This document shows, in pieces, positions 16,991 to 24,555 of a stretch of DNA of 35,622 nt. Source of the DNA: an uncultured Anaerolineales bacterium (lineage in GTDB: Bacteria > Chloroflexota > Anaerolineae > Anaerolineales > UBA4823); assembly GCA_937928795.1 (NCBI GenBank), contig CALFWB010000077.1:1-35622 (forward strand), in the 5' to 3' direction. A program made the translations under genes and the position numbers. The notes under the pieces were generated by a model that made no database searches, was not told the DNA's origin, and saw only the letters and a program-made list of their open reading frames with translations. Each line of letters starts with the position of its first letter. Positions within the stretch are counted from its first letter, which is position 1.

Positions 16991-17671
16991 ATGGAAAAAT
17001 CGGTACGAACGGTTACAGCGTTAAAAGCGCAAAAGAAAAACCCTCAACGGATTAGTGTCTTTTTGGATGGCCAGTTCGCCTTCGGTGTGTCACGCCTTGT
17101 TGCAGCTTGGCTGCAGGTCGGGCAAAAGCTTACCGAAGAGCGTTTGGCGCAGTTGCTCCATGAAGACCGGGTCGAAACCCTTTACCAGCGCGCCCTGCGT
17201 TATCTCTCTTTTCGACCGCGCTCGGAACAGGAAATGAATGCCTATTTGATTAGCTATGAAAAAGATGAAAGGGTGCGTAACCTGATTTTAGAGCGCTTGA
17301 AGGCAAATGGCTGGCTAGACGACTGCCAATTTGCTGCTCAATGGGTTGAAAATCGGGCAACTTTTCGGCCGCGCAGCAAAAAGGCTTTGACTCTCGAATT
17401 ACGTCAGCATGGAGTGCAAGCTGAGGTCATTGATCAAGCGCTCCAGAATATCGATGAAGAGGAAATGGCGTATCAGGCTGCCCAAAAGTGCCTACATCGC
17501 TATCGGGATCTCGATAAGCCAACCTTTCGACGCAAGGTATATGACTTCTTGATTCGGCGAGGGTTTTCTTACGAGGTTGTTCTACCGACCATTCAACGTT
17601 GCTGGCAAGAAATACACTCTGATACTGGAACGGAACAAGAGGAAATTAAAGGATGGAATGGTCGTGGTTAA
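16991..17671 (+). CDS. recX: RecA regulator RecX
   Basis: RecX binds RecA filaments and limits their activity. The 226-residue protein has an N-terminal extension with VTALKAQKKNPQRISVFLDG, common in RecX of Gram-positive type, and then three-helix repeats. Signatures are ALRYLSFRPRSEQEMNAYL, LKANGWLDDCQFAAQWVENR, FRPRSKKALTLELRQHGV and KVYDFLIRRGFSYEVV. The ATG has no visible Shine-Dalgarno sequence and lies directly after a terminator-like hairpin, so expression may be low or conditional. It overlaps rny by 19 bases. recA itself is not in the window. Confidence 0.9.
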   Translation: MEKSVRTVTALKAQKKNPQRISVFLDGQFAFGVSRLVAAWLQVGQKLTEERLAQLLHEDRVETLYQRALRYLSFRPRSEQEMNAYLISYEKDERVRNLILERLKANGWLDDCQFAAQWVENRATFRPRSKKALTLELRQHGVQAEVIDQALQNIDEEEMAYQAAQKCLHRYRDLDKPTFRRKVYDFLIRRGFSYEVVLPTIQRCWQEIHSDTGTEQEEIKGWNGRG

Positions 17672-19176
17672 CATCAATCATATTATTTATCTTCGGGCTG
17701 GCTGGTGGCTACCTTCTGCGGGAATGGGTCAATCGCCGTAGGATTCAACAGGGAAAAGAAGAAGCTGAAAGACTTGTGCGGGAAGCGGCCCAACGCGCCA
17801 GCGATATCGAGTTAGAGGCGAAAAACAAAGCCCTTGAGATCCGACAACAAGCCGAAGCGGAGATTGCCCGCCGTCGCAATGAATTAAGCCGTGAAGAAGA
17901 CCGCCTGCAAAAGCGGCGGGAGGAGTTGGACATTCGGGCTGATCGGCTGGAAAAGCGTGAACAAGCTTTGAATAAACGGCAAAGCGCCATTGACAAGCGG
18001 GCTAACGAGATTGAAAAGATGTATGCCGAGGAATTAGAAGAGCTGCAACGCATTGCCAACATGAGCATGGAAGAAGCCCGAAACGTGCTTTTGGCTGAAG
18101 CCGAAAAAGAAGCCCGCGCCGATATGGCGCGCATTATCCGTCAAATTGAAGCCGAAGCCCGCGAAGAGGGAGAGAGCCGAGCCCGCAAGTTGATTACTGC
18201 TGCCATTCAACGGGTTGCCTCAGAGCATGTGGCGGAGGTATGCACCTCTGTCGTGCCATTGCCCTCCGACGAGATGAAAGGGCGAATTATCGGGCGCAAC
18301 GGACGGAACATTCATGCTTTTGAGCAAGTCGCCGGTGTGGATGTGATCGTGGATGATACCCCCGAAGCAGTGACCATCTCTTGCTTTGACCCAATTCGAC
18401 GTGAAGTCGCTCGGCGGGCTTTGGAGAAACTGGTTTTAGATGGGCGGATTCATCCAGCCCACATTGAGAAGATCCTCAAAAACGAACAAAAAGAGGTCGA
18501 GCGGGATATCCTTGAAGCAGGAGAGCAAGCGGTTTATGACGCAGGAGTGGCTGGCTTACATCCGGAAGTGATCAAGATGCTGGGGCGCTTGAAGTATCGC
18601 ACCTCCTATGGGCAGAACCAATTAGCTCATGCGGTTGAGACGGCTCGTTTAGCGGCTGTTTTGGCGGCTGAGTTAGGCGCAGATGTTGAAGTGGCGAAAG
18701 CCGGTGGCTTGCTGCATGACCTAGGAAAAGCGATGGACCACAACATGGAAGGAACGCATGCTTTGTTGGGTGCGGAATTTGCCAAACGGCACGGCGTTCA
18801 TCCGGCTGTGGTCAACATCATTGCTTCTCATCATCACGAAGTCGAACAAGAAAGCGTGGAGGCAGCCATTGTCGAGGCAGCCGATGCGATCTCCGGAGCC
18901 AGGCCAGGGGCAAGGCGCGAATCCCTTGAGCAATATCTAAAGCGGGTGCGGGCTTTGGAAGAAATCGCCAATTCTCATAAAGGCGTGAGCCAGAGCTATG
19001 CCCTCCAAGCAGGGCGCGAAATTCGCATTTTCGTTAAGCCAGAGGAAATTGACGACTTGGAGTCAATTCGCCTCGCCCGAGATATTGCCAAAAAGATCGA
19101 AGAGACCATGCAGTATCCCGGACAGATCAAGGTTACGGTCATCCGCGAGACGCGCTCGATCGATTACGCCAAATAA
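17653..19176 (+). CDS. rny: Ribonuclease Y
   Basis: RNase Y is a membrane-bound endonuclease that starts mRNA decay in bacteria lacking RNase E. The 507-residue protein has an N-terminal membrane segment (about 6-22), a long coiled coil rich in Arg/Glu (about 25-190), a KH domain with GRIIGRNGRNIHAFE (about 210-224) and an HD domain with the HD pair at about 355-356 (LLHDLGKAMDH), then ASHHHE. The C-terminus IRETRSIDYAK is also typical. GAGGA lies about nine bases before the ATG. It overlaps recX, so the two share a transcript. Confidence 0.96.
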   Translation: MEWSWLTSIILFIFGLAGGYLLREWVNRRRIQQGKEEAERLVREAAQRASDIELEAKNKALEIRQQAEAEIARRRNELSREEDRLQKRREELDIRADRLEKREQALNKRQSAIDKRANEIEKMYAEELEELQRIANMSMEEARNVLLAEAEKEARADMARIIRQIEAEAREEGESRARKLITAAIQRVASEHVAEVCTSVVPLPSDEMKGRIIGRNGRNIHAFEQVAGVDVIVDDTPEAVTISCFDPIRREVARRALEKLVLDGRIHPAHIEKILKNEQKEVERDILEAGEQAVYDAGVAGLHPEVIKMLGRLKYRTSYGQNQLAHAVETARLAAVLAAELGADVEVAKAGGLLHDLGKAMDHNMEGTHALLGAEFAKRHGVHPAVVNIIASHHHEVEQESVEAAIVEAADAISGARPGARRESLEQYLKRVRALEEIANSHKGVSQSYALQAGREIRIFVKPEEIDDLESIRLARDIAKKIEETMQYPGQIKVTVIRETRSIDYAK

Positions 19177-19197
19177 CCAAAGTTCAACATCATCGAT

Positions 19198-19262
19198 AAC
19201 ACAAAGGCTCTAAGATCCAAACGATTCTTACAACCCTTTGTGTCTTAGGGTCTTTGTGTTTT
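19198..19262. terminator. Bidirectional terminator between rny and the facing hydrolase gene
   Basis: An 18-bp inverted repeat with two or three mismatches joins AACACAAAGGCTCTAAGA (19198-19215) to TCTTAGGGTCTTTGTGTT (19243-19260). Both ends carry A/T runs. It fills the gap between two convergent genes and could stop both. Confidence 0.65.
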
Positions 19263-19284
19263 GTATAAAGCACTTCTTTTCAAT

Positions 19285-19920
19285 TTACCATTGCAGCCAG
19301 GGGTTGTGCTGGCGTTCTTGGGCAACCGTGGTTTCGTTGCCGTGACCGGAAAGTAAACGCGTTTGGTCGGGGAGAGTTAGAATTTGTTCGCGGATGCTGT
19401 TCATCAAGGTCTCAAAATCGCCGCCGGGCAGATCGGTTCTGCCTATCCCCGCCTCAAAGATAACATCGCCGCAAAAGCAAACCTCTGCTTGAGGAAAATA
19501 GAACACCACATGGCCGGGCGTATGTCCGGGTGCATGGCGCACCTCGACCTCGTATTCTCCGATCTTAAGGACTTGTCCGTGTTGTAAGGGTAGGTTGGGT
19601 TCTGGCATGGCTTCTAGCTGAAAGCCGAAAAGTTGGGCGCCGCCTTGGACGCGCCATAAAGGAAAATCAGCGGCGTGAAGGGCAACCGCTGGCGATGGAG
19701 AAACTGACTTAAGGATACCGGCAACCCCTCCGAGGTGGTCGAAATGGGCATGGGTGAGCCAGATTTGTGAGATTTCCCAACCCTTTTGGCGCGCAACCTT
19801 GACGATTTGCTCGCCATCCCAAGCAGGATCAATCGCCACGGTTGTCTGGCTGGCGCTGTCGTGAACCAAATACGCATTGGTCTGCACCGGTCCTAATACC
19901 ATTCGTTGGATATTAAGCAT
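19285..19920 (-). CDS. Glyoxalase II-like metallo-beta-lactamase-fold hydrolase
   Basis: This 211-residue soluble hydrolase belongs to the MBL fold, nearest to the hydroxyacylglutathione hydrolase / YcbL group. The metal-binding motif is THAHFDH (about 58-64), then HAPGHTPGH, FCGDVIF and the C-terminal LLSGHGNETTVAQERQHNP. The start LNIQRMVLGPVQTNAYLV is typical. The real substrate is unknown. ATG 19918-19920 is preferred over the GTG four codons earlier because AGGAG falls four bases before the ATG. It lies 33 bases behind the lipoprotein gene and may share its transcript. Confidence 0.88.
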   Translation of the reverse strand: MLNIQRMVLGPVQTNAYLVHDSASQTTVAIDPAWDGEQIVKVARQKGWEISQIWLTHAHFDHLGGVAGILKSVSPSPAVALHAADFPLWRVQGGAQLFGFQLEAMPEPNLPLQHGQVLKIGEYEVEVRHAPGHTPGHVVFYFPQAEVCFCGDVIFEAGIGRTDLPGGDFETLMNSIREQILTLPDQTRLLSGHGNETTVAQERQHNPWLQW

Positions 19921-19953
19921 CTTGCTCCTCACGAGTTGTTTGATTGAAGTCCA

Positions 19954-20706
19954 TCATCCCTCCTTTGAGGTGTGACGTCGTTTTTGTATCCGCTCCCAAA
20001 GTTTACCAAATAAGGCGGCTGCCGGGTTAAAACTCAGCCAAGAACCTAGCAGGAAGCCAATTGCCCCTATCCAGCGCGCCGCGTTGCCGCTTAGTCCAAG
20101 TAAATTCACCGCTCGAATGTCGATTCGCTGAGCAGAAAGCGCGCGTCGTTCTTCTGCTCCGCCAGATTTGGGCTTGAAGATCAGGTGCAGCCAGACCAGG
20201 CCGCGATAATTGCCGGCTTGTTGCGGGCGGACGCTCCAAGCAAATTTGACAGTCTTGCCCATCTGTAAGGACTCTAGGATATCCGAGTTGGGCTTGATTT
20301 CCAATCCGCTGATGTCTAAATGCCCTTCCGCAAAGACGTAATGGGTCTCATAAAGATTGGCAATGAACACGGTCTCCCCCTGAACTTGATTGCCTTCAAT
20401 GGAAGCCATAGGCGTAATGTTGCCTTTGGGATTGACTTCAAAAGCCAGGGAGATTAAGTCGCTGTCGCCAACCCGAATCGTTTGCGGCCATTCAAGGATT
20501 AGCATCCGTTGCTCGGGGATTTGGGCGGGTTGGGTGGCGAGAGAGGGGAGCAATGAAGGAACGGTTTGGGTGTTTGAGCGAGTGGGAACTTCTATGGTAG
20601 CAGAGGCACAAGCAACCAAAATCAGCGATAGAAACAGGAGGAAGGGTATCTGCAACGCTTTCCTGATAAAGCGCTGGGTTGCCGTCTCAGGCAAAACGGA
20701 GGGCAT
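19954..20706 (-). CDS. Lipoprotein of unknown function with C-terminal membrane segment
   Basis: I do not recognise a family. The 250-residue product has a basic start, a hydrophobic segment and a lipobox LVAC with Cys33, so it is predicted to be lipidated and exported. After a Ser/Thr/Pro-rich linker there is a beta-rich domain (about 70-195), and a second hydrophobic segment (about 210-232, WIGAIGFLLGSWLSF) near the C-terminus followed by a basic tail. ATG 20704-20706 has GAGG about ten bases upstream. It overlaps the tiny membrane-protein gene upstream by 20 bases, and the two may function together. Confidence 0.7.
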   Translation of the reverse strand: MPSVLPETATQRFIRKALQIPFLLFLSLILVACASATIEVPTRSNTQTVPSLLPSLATQPAQIPEQRMLILEWPQTIRVGDSDLISLAFEVNPKGNITPMASIEGNQVQGETVFIANLYETHYVFAEGHLDISGLEIKPNSDILESLQMGKTVKFAWSVRPQQAGNYRGLVWLHLIFKPKSGGAEERRALSAQRIDIRAVNLLGLSGNAARWIGAIGFLLGSWLSFNPAAALFGKLWERIQKRRHTSKEG

Positions 20707-20866
20707 TAGGGACAACCTCGTTCATACTTGGGAGTTGCATCTCCTGTGGGAGAATCCGCATCTCGCGCCGCTCTCGTTTGTAGGGGAAAAAGCCCCAAAT
20801 CAGTAACACCAGCGAGATGAGAAGGAGAAACCAACCCAACCAAACTCGCATCGAGAAGCGTTTCAT
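20687..20866 (-). CDS. Small single-pass membrane protein, unknown
   Basis: This 59-residue protein begins MKRFSMRVWLGWFLLLISL and has a single membrane segment (about 8-28), then a charged stretch (KRERREMRILPQEMQLP). No family is recognised. It overlaps the lipoprotein gene downstream by 20 bases, which suggests a shared message. The ATG at 20864-20866 follows a TATAAT box by only six bases, so the transcript may be leaderless. Because it is short, it could still be spurious. Confidence 0.55.
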   Translation of the reverse strand: MKRFSMRVWLGWFLLLISLVLLIWGFFPYKRERREMRILPQEMQLPSMNEVVPNALRFA

Positions 20867-20872
20867 AAACAA

Positions 20873-20878
20873 ATTATA
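20873..20878 (-). promoter_or_regulatory. -10 box for the small membrane protein/lipoprotein genes
   Basis: The minus strand reads TATAAT, then six bases and the ATG. A transcript starting at the usual distance would begin at or next to the start codon. No clear -35 box is seen. Confidence 0.5.
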
Positions 20879-20902
20879 ACATCCCTCGCCTGCGCTTCCG
20901 TT

Positions 20903-20908
20903 TATAAT
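20903..20908 (+). promoter_or_regulatory. -10 box upstream of the GlsB/YeaQ-like gene
   Basis: The plus strand reads TATAAT about 88 bases before the ATG at 20996. The -35 region is not convincing. It lies back to back with the minus-strand -10 box at 20873, so this short gap is a divergent promoter region. Confidence 0.4.
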
Positions 20909-20995
20909 TCAGATGCGCAAAATCGGGGCGCAAGTCTGGGTAAATTGACTTAAGGAAGAATTTACGAACTTATCGAAAGAACGGAGATAGCCACA

Positions 20996-21247
20996 ATGGA
21001 CATCACGAATTTACTTTGGTTTGTTCTTATTGGCTTTGTTGCGGGCTGGATTGCCACGCGGCTGATGCGCAAATCGAGCATCGGTTTGATCGGAAATATT
21101 ATTGTCGGAATCTTGGGCGCTGTGATCGGGGGGTATATCTTTGATTTTTTGCGCATTTCTGTTAACGGATTGATCGGTTCACTGGTCACTGCGATTGTCG
21201 GGGCAATCGTGCTTTTGTATCTGATTCGCTTAGCCAAGAAAATTTAA
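20996..21247 (+). CDS. GlsB/YeaQ/YmgE-family membrane protein
   Basis: The 83-residue, very hydrophobic protein has three membrane segments with glycine-rich turns: LLWFVLIGFVAGWIATRLM, GLIGNIIVGILGAVIGGYIF and IGSLVTAIVGAIVLLYLI. This pattern is that of the transglycosylase-associated / GlsB stress-response family, whose biochemical role is unknown. GGAG lies nine bases before the ATG. A gene for another small membrane protein follows 15 bases later, so both are probably cotranscribed. Confidence 0.85.
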   Translation: MDITNLLWFVLIGFVAGWIATRLMRKSSIGLIGNIIVGILGAVIGGYIFDFLRISVNGLIGSLVTAIVGAIVLLYLIRLAKKI

Positions 21248-21262
21248 TTCCCCGAGGTCACC

Positions 21263-21682
21263 TTGCACATTTCTAAATGGATCGTTCTTCATGCGGTTTT
21301 GTTGGTCTTAGTTGGATTGCTGTTTTTGCTCTATAGCCCGCTGGTGATCGCCTGGCTAGGGTTGGGTCAAGTGGTACAGGATTCTGAGGGATATTGGGCA
21401 ATGGTTTCATTTGCCCGTCTGTTTGGCATGGCTTTGATCGCGTGGGGTGCAACGCTTGTCGTCGCTAGCCAGCTTGACCATCAGGCTGATTTGCCAGCCC
21501 AAATTCAGCGCAAATTGCTGTGGGTACTGATTGGTGGCGATTTTCTGGGAGCTTTTAGCGCCGCCATTCAATCTGCTTCCGTTTGGGGAATTCCAGCCAG
21601 TTGGTTCATCAGTCTTGGCTTTGCGGTTTTGGGGATTATCAGCCTTGGGCTTCTTGTTTTTACCAAGCGAGATGTTGGCTAA
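21263..21682 (+). CDS. Four-TM membrane protein, unknown
   Basis: The 139-residue product has four hydrophobic segments, at about 6-30, 46-66, 85-105 and 113-133, and few charges. No family is recognised with confidence. The start is taken as TTG 21263-21265 with GAGGT close upstream; the first in-frame ATG is much later and would remove the first membrane segments. The stop codon directly touches the ATG of the methyltransferase gene (TAAATG). Confidence 0.65.
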   Translation: MHISKWIVLHAVLLVLVGLLFLLYSPLVIAWLGLGQVVQDSEGYWAMVSFARLFGMALIAWGATLVVASQLDHQADLPAQIQRKLLWVLIGGDFLGAFSAAIQSASVWGIPASWFISLGFAVLGIISLGLLVFTKRDVG

Positions 21683-22585
21683 ATGAGCGCCTCACGACTG
21701 CAAGCGGTAGAATTTGAGCTTCTAACTGCGAGCGGTTGGGAAGAGTATGTCTTATTGGATAGCGGCAACGGTCTGCGCTTAGAGCAATATGGGCGCTATT
21801 GCCTGGTGCGGCCAGCCTCTCAAGCAATGTGGCAGCCGGCGCTGCCCGATGAAGCGTGGCAAGCCGCAGACGCCATCTTTCAGCCGAGCAGCGGGGAAAG
21901 CGGCGGTCAGTGGCTTTATCGAAGATCGCCAGCACCTGAAGCTTGGCAGATGAGTTATCGCCAGTTGCGCTTTCAGGTTTTTACCAGCAATTCGCGCCAT
22001 ATAGGGGTGTTTGTCGAGCAATCTCCGCAATGGGATTGGATCATGGAAACCGTTCAAGCGGCCGCTGAGCCTCTTCAGGTCTTGAATTTGTTTGGTTACA
22101 CCGGCATTGCCACGTTGGCAGCCAGCGCTGCCGGCGCAAAAGTGACCCATGTTGACGCCTCTAAGAAAACTGTGCAGCTTGCCCGCCAAAACCAAGCCCT
22201 AAGCGGCTTGGCAGAAAAACCAATCCGCTGGATTGTCGATGATGCCTTGAAGTTCCTCAAACGCGAAATTCGGCGGGGGGTTCGCTATGATGGAGTCATC
22301 CTTGATCCTCCCAAGTTCGGACGGGGTCCGAAAGGGGAAGTCTGGGAATTCTTTGACTTACTCCCTAGCTTGTTGCAGCTCTGTCGTCAAGTGTTGAGTC
22401 CGAAACCTCGTTTTTTTGTGCTCACTGCCTATGCTATTCAAGCTTCTGCGCTTAGCTTGTACTATGCAATCCAAGATATTCTAGCACTCAAGGGCGGTGA
22501 GCTCAGTTGTGGTGAGTTGACCTTGCCAGAGCACTCGGCCGGCAGGCTTTTACCCATGGCCATTTTCACCCGTTGGCGGAGATAA
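21683..22585 (+). CDS. Class I SAM-dependent methyltransferase, RlmI/RlmK-like
   Basis: The 300-residue protein has the SAM-binding motif LNLFGYTGIATLAAS (about 134-148), an acidic loop in THVDASKKTVQLARQN, DDALKFLKREIRRG and the catalytic ILDPPKFGRGPKG (about 208-220). This arrangement is typical of 23S rRNA cytosine-C5/guanine methyltransferases of the RlmI group. An N-terminal PUA domain is not obvious, so the exact substrate is unsure. The ATG follows the previous stop with no gap. It ends seven bases from the convergent oxidoreductase gene. Confidence 0.82.
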   Translation: MSASRLQAVEFELLTASGWEEYVLLDSGNGLRLEQYGRYCLVRPASQAMWQPALPDEAWQAADAIFQPSSGESGGQWLYRRSPAPEAWQMSYRQLRFQVFTSNSRHIGVFVEQSPQWDWIMETVQAAAEPLQVLNLFGYTGIATLAASAAGAKVTHVDASKKTVQLARQNQALSGLAEKPIRWIVDDALKFLKREIRRGVRYDGVILDPPKFGRGPKGEVWEFFDLLPSLLQLCRQVLSPKPRFFVLTAYAIQASALSLYYAIQDILALKGGELSCGELTLPEHSAGRLLPMAIFTRWRR

Positions 22586-22592
22586 GAAATTT

Positions 22593-23231
22593 TTAGGCGA
22601 AGCGTTGTTCTTTCCAAACGTCCGCTTCGTTGTGATAGCCGGCTTGTTCCCAAAATCCTAAGCGGTCATGGGCGGTAAATTCCAAACCGCGCAACCATTT
22701 TGCCCCTTTCCAAAAGTAGGGGACTTTCAAGTCGTCTCTACCGGGAATGTAACCAATTACACCGCGCAAGGGATAACCGTGGTCAGGTGTTAGGGGTTGA
22801 CCATCGTAATGAGTGGCGAGCAGGAAATTGTCTTGCAAGACCACTTCGAGGGGCAAATTTGCCGTAAAGCCGTATTCGGCGTGTTGGATGACATACCGCG
22901 CTGTAGGCTTAAGTTTGAGATAGCCCTGATCGATCAAGGTTCGCACAGAGACACCACTCCACCGTGTGTCAAATTTGCTCCAGCGGGTGACACAGTGGAT
23001 ATCCATGACCACTTCGGTACGGGGCAATTGGTTGAACTCTTCCCATGTCCAGCGTAGGGGCTCTTCCACCTCACCCCAGATGCGAAAATCCCACGTGGCT
23101 GGGTTGAAGGTGGGGGTGGGCCCATAGTGCAAGACCGGAAATTTTTGGGTCAGCGATTGGCCAGGAGGCAATCGCCCTTCCCGAGCTGATCTTTCTTCTT
23201 CGGCGCGACGACCAAACCAACTTTCAAACAT
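22593..23231 (-). CDS. Sulfite oxidase-like molybdopterin oxidoreductase
   Basis: The 212-residue protein has the molybdopterin-binding fold of the sulfite oxidase / MsrP (YedY) family. The motif MDIHCVTRWSKFDTRWSGV (about 95-113) carries the likely molybdenum-ligating cysteine. The segments FRIWGEVEEPLRWTWEEF, HGYPLRGVIGYIPGRDDLK and WLRGLEFTAHDRLGFWEQAGY also fit. There is no Tat or Sec signal, so it is predicted to be cytoplasmic, like the YuiH group. The substrate is unknown. ATG 23229-23231 has GGAGG five bases upstream. Confidence 0.85.
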   Translation of the reverse strand: MFESWFGRRAEEERSAREGRLPPGQSLTQKFPVLHYGPTPTFNPATWDFRIWGEVEEPLRWTWEEFNQLPRTEVVMDIHCVTRWSKFDTRWSGVSVRTLIDQGYLKLKPTARYVIQHAEYGFTANLPLEVVLQDNFLLATHYDGQPLTPDHGYPLRGVIGYIPGRDDLKVPYFWKGAKWLRGLEFTAHDRLGFWEQAGYHNEADVWKEQRFA

Positions 23232-23277
23232 GAGAACCTCCAATTGCCCGCAATTATATCAGAGAAACATGGTCTAG

Positions 23278-23961
23278 CTACTCCAATTGCAACGATCCGC
23301 CGGGTGAGAGGACATGCACCTTTGCCGCAGTCTCTGACTCGACTGTGGCTTTCCAGTCGTTGACATTCTGAGCAATCAGATCCCAGGTATTATAGTGAAT
23401 TGGGATCACATGCTTGGGTTGAATCAGCTTGACCGCGCGCAGAGCGTCAGTAGGCCCCATGGTGAAGTTGTCGCCAATGGGGAGGACTGCTAGGTCTATG
23501 CCTTCTTCTCCGATTAGACGCATATCGCCGAATAAACCGGTGTCGCAGGCAAAATAAAGCTTCTTCCCATCTAGCGTGGTGAGCAAGAATCCGGCCGGGT
23601 TGCCGCCATACGAGCCATCCGGTAAGGCAGAACCGTGTAACGCTTGAGTCAGCTTGAGATAGCCAAACGGATGTTGATAGCCACCGCCAATGTGTTGCGG
23701 ATGGGTGCGAACGCCTTGATTGCCCAACCAGGTGGCAATCTCAAAATTGCTGATGACTAGGGCGTTGGTGCGTTTGGCGATCGAAACGGTGTCGCCTACG
23801 TGGTCTCCATGCCCATGGCTGACTAAGATGAAATCTGCGTTCAACTCCTCTTCCTTGACGGCGGCGGCTGGATTGCCGTTGATAAAGGGGTCAACCAGAA
23901 TGCGATAGTTATTGGTTTCGATTGCCATGCTGGCGTGTCCAAGCCAAGTTACCTTCGTCAT
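23278..23961 (-). CDS. UPF0173 metal-dependent hydrolase (MBL fold)
   Basis: The 227-residue protein begins MTKVTWLGHASMAIETNNYR and has the metal motif VSHGHGDHVGD (about 47-57), HPQHIGGGYQHPFG, FACDTGLFGDM and IPIHYNTWDLI, which is the signature of the UPF0173 family. These are small cytoplasmic hydrolases of unknown substrate. A perfect GGAGG lies six bases before the ATG. It is 46 bases ahead of the oxidoreductase gene in the same direction and may share its transcript. Confidence 0.9.
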   Translation of the reverse strand: MTKVTWLGHASMAIETNNYRILVDPFINGNPAAAVKEEELNADFILVSHGHGDHVGDTVSIAKRTNALVISNFEIATWLGNQGVRTHPQHIGGGYQHPFGYLKLTQALHGSALPDGSYGGNPAGFLLTTLDGKKLYFACDTGLFGDMRLIGEEGIDLAVLPIGDNFTMGPTDALRAVKLIQPKHVIPIHYNTWDLIAQNVNDWKATVESETAAKVHVLSPGGSLQLE

Positions 23962-24106
23962 CGTTTACCTCCTTTAGATTTGGTTGATGGATAACGGTTT
24001 TTTCCTCGTGTGTTGCCCGCCTAAAAGGCGGGAATGAGGCTAATGTTCTAGCCCTATTTTATCCGAAAATAAGGCGGTTTTCCTTTCTAATTTCCGCCCT
24101 CATCAG

Positions 24107-24112
24107 TATAAT
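24107..24112 (+). promoter_or_regulatory. -10 box for the thioesterase/glycosyltransferase pair
   Basis: TATAAT lies about 44 bases before the ATG at 24156. No good -35 is present. Two short GC-rich inverted repeats lie upstream (CCCGCC/GGCGGG near 24019-24034). Confidence 0.45.
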
Positions 24113-24155
24113 CGTCCATTGCCAAAGGCAATCTTCTAAACAGAAGGGAAATCAG

Positions 24156-24554
24156 ATGGATTTTAGCGATCTCATTCAACCAGGGCTTACCCGTGTGGAT
24201 AACTACATAGTTGAAGAAGACCATACGGCAAAGCATGTTGGAAGCGGCTCTTCCCGAGTGTTAGCGACGCCGTGGATGATCCTTTTCATGGAGCGCACTT
24301 GTCATCGCTGTTTGGCAGAGCGCTTACCGGCTGGGTATTCCAGCGTTGGAATTGCCGTGGATATCCGCCATCTTGCTCCAGCCCGCGTCGGCAGCACGGT
24401 TGAAGTGCGGGGAGAGGTGCTCCACATGGACGGATTGAAGGTGTTGTTTTCCGTTGAAGTCCGTCAGGGGGAAAAAGTGATTGGCAGCGGCAAACATGAA
24501 CGGTTTATCATTGATGAAGAGCGCTTTCTGAAGAAAATTGCTGAGACAGGGTGA
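24156..24554 (+). CDS. FlK-like hot-dog thioesterase
   Basis: The 132-residue protein resembles the fluoroacetyl-CoA thioesterase (FlK) branch of the hot-dog fold. It has VLATPWMILFMERTCHRC (about 35-52), where a Thr and a Glu match the family active site, then SVGIAVDIRHLAPARVGSTV with a His, then VRGEVLHMDGLKVLFSVEV. The true acyl-CoA substrate is unknown. AAGGG lies about eight bases before the ATG. It is followed with a one-base gap by the glycosyltransferase-like gene. Confidence 0.85.
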   Translation: MDFSDLIQPGLTRVDNYIVEEDHTAKHVGSGSSRVLATPWMILFMERTCHRCLAERLPAGYSSVGIAVDIRHLAPARVGSTVEVRGEVLHMDGLKVLFSVEVRQGEKVIGSGKHERFIIDEERFLKKIAETG

Positions 24555-24555
24555 C

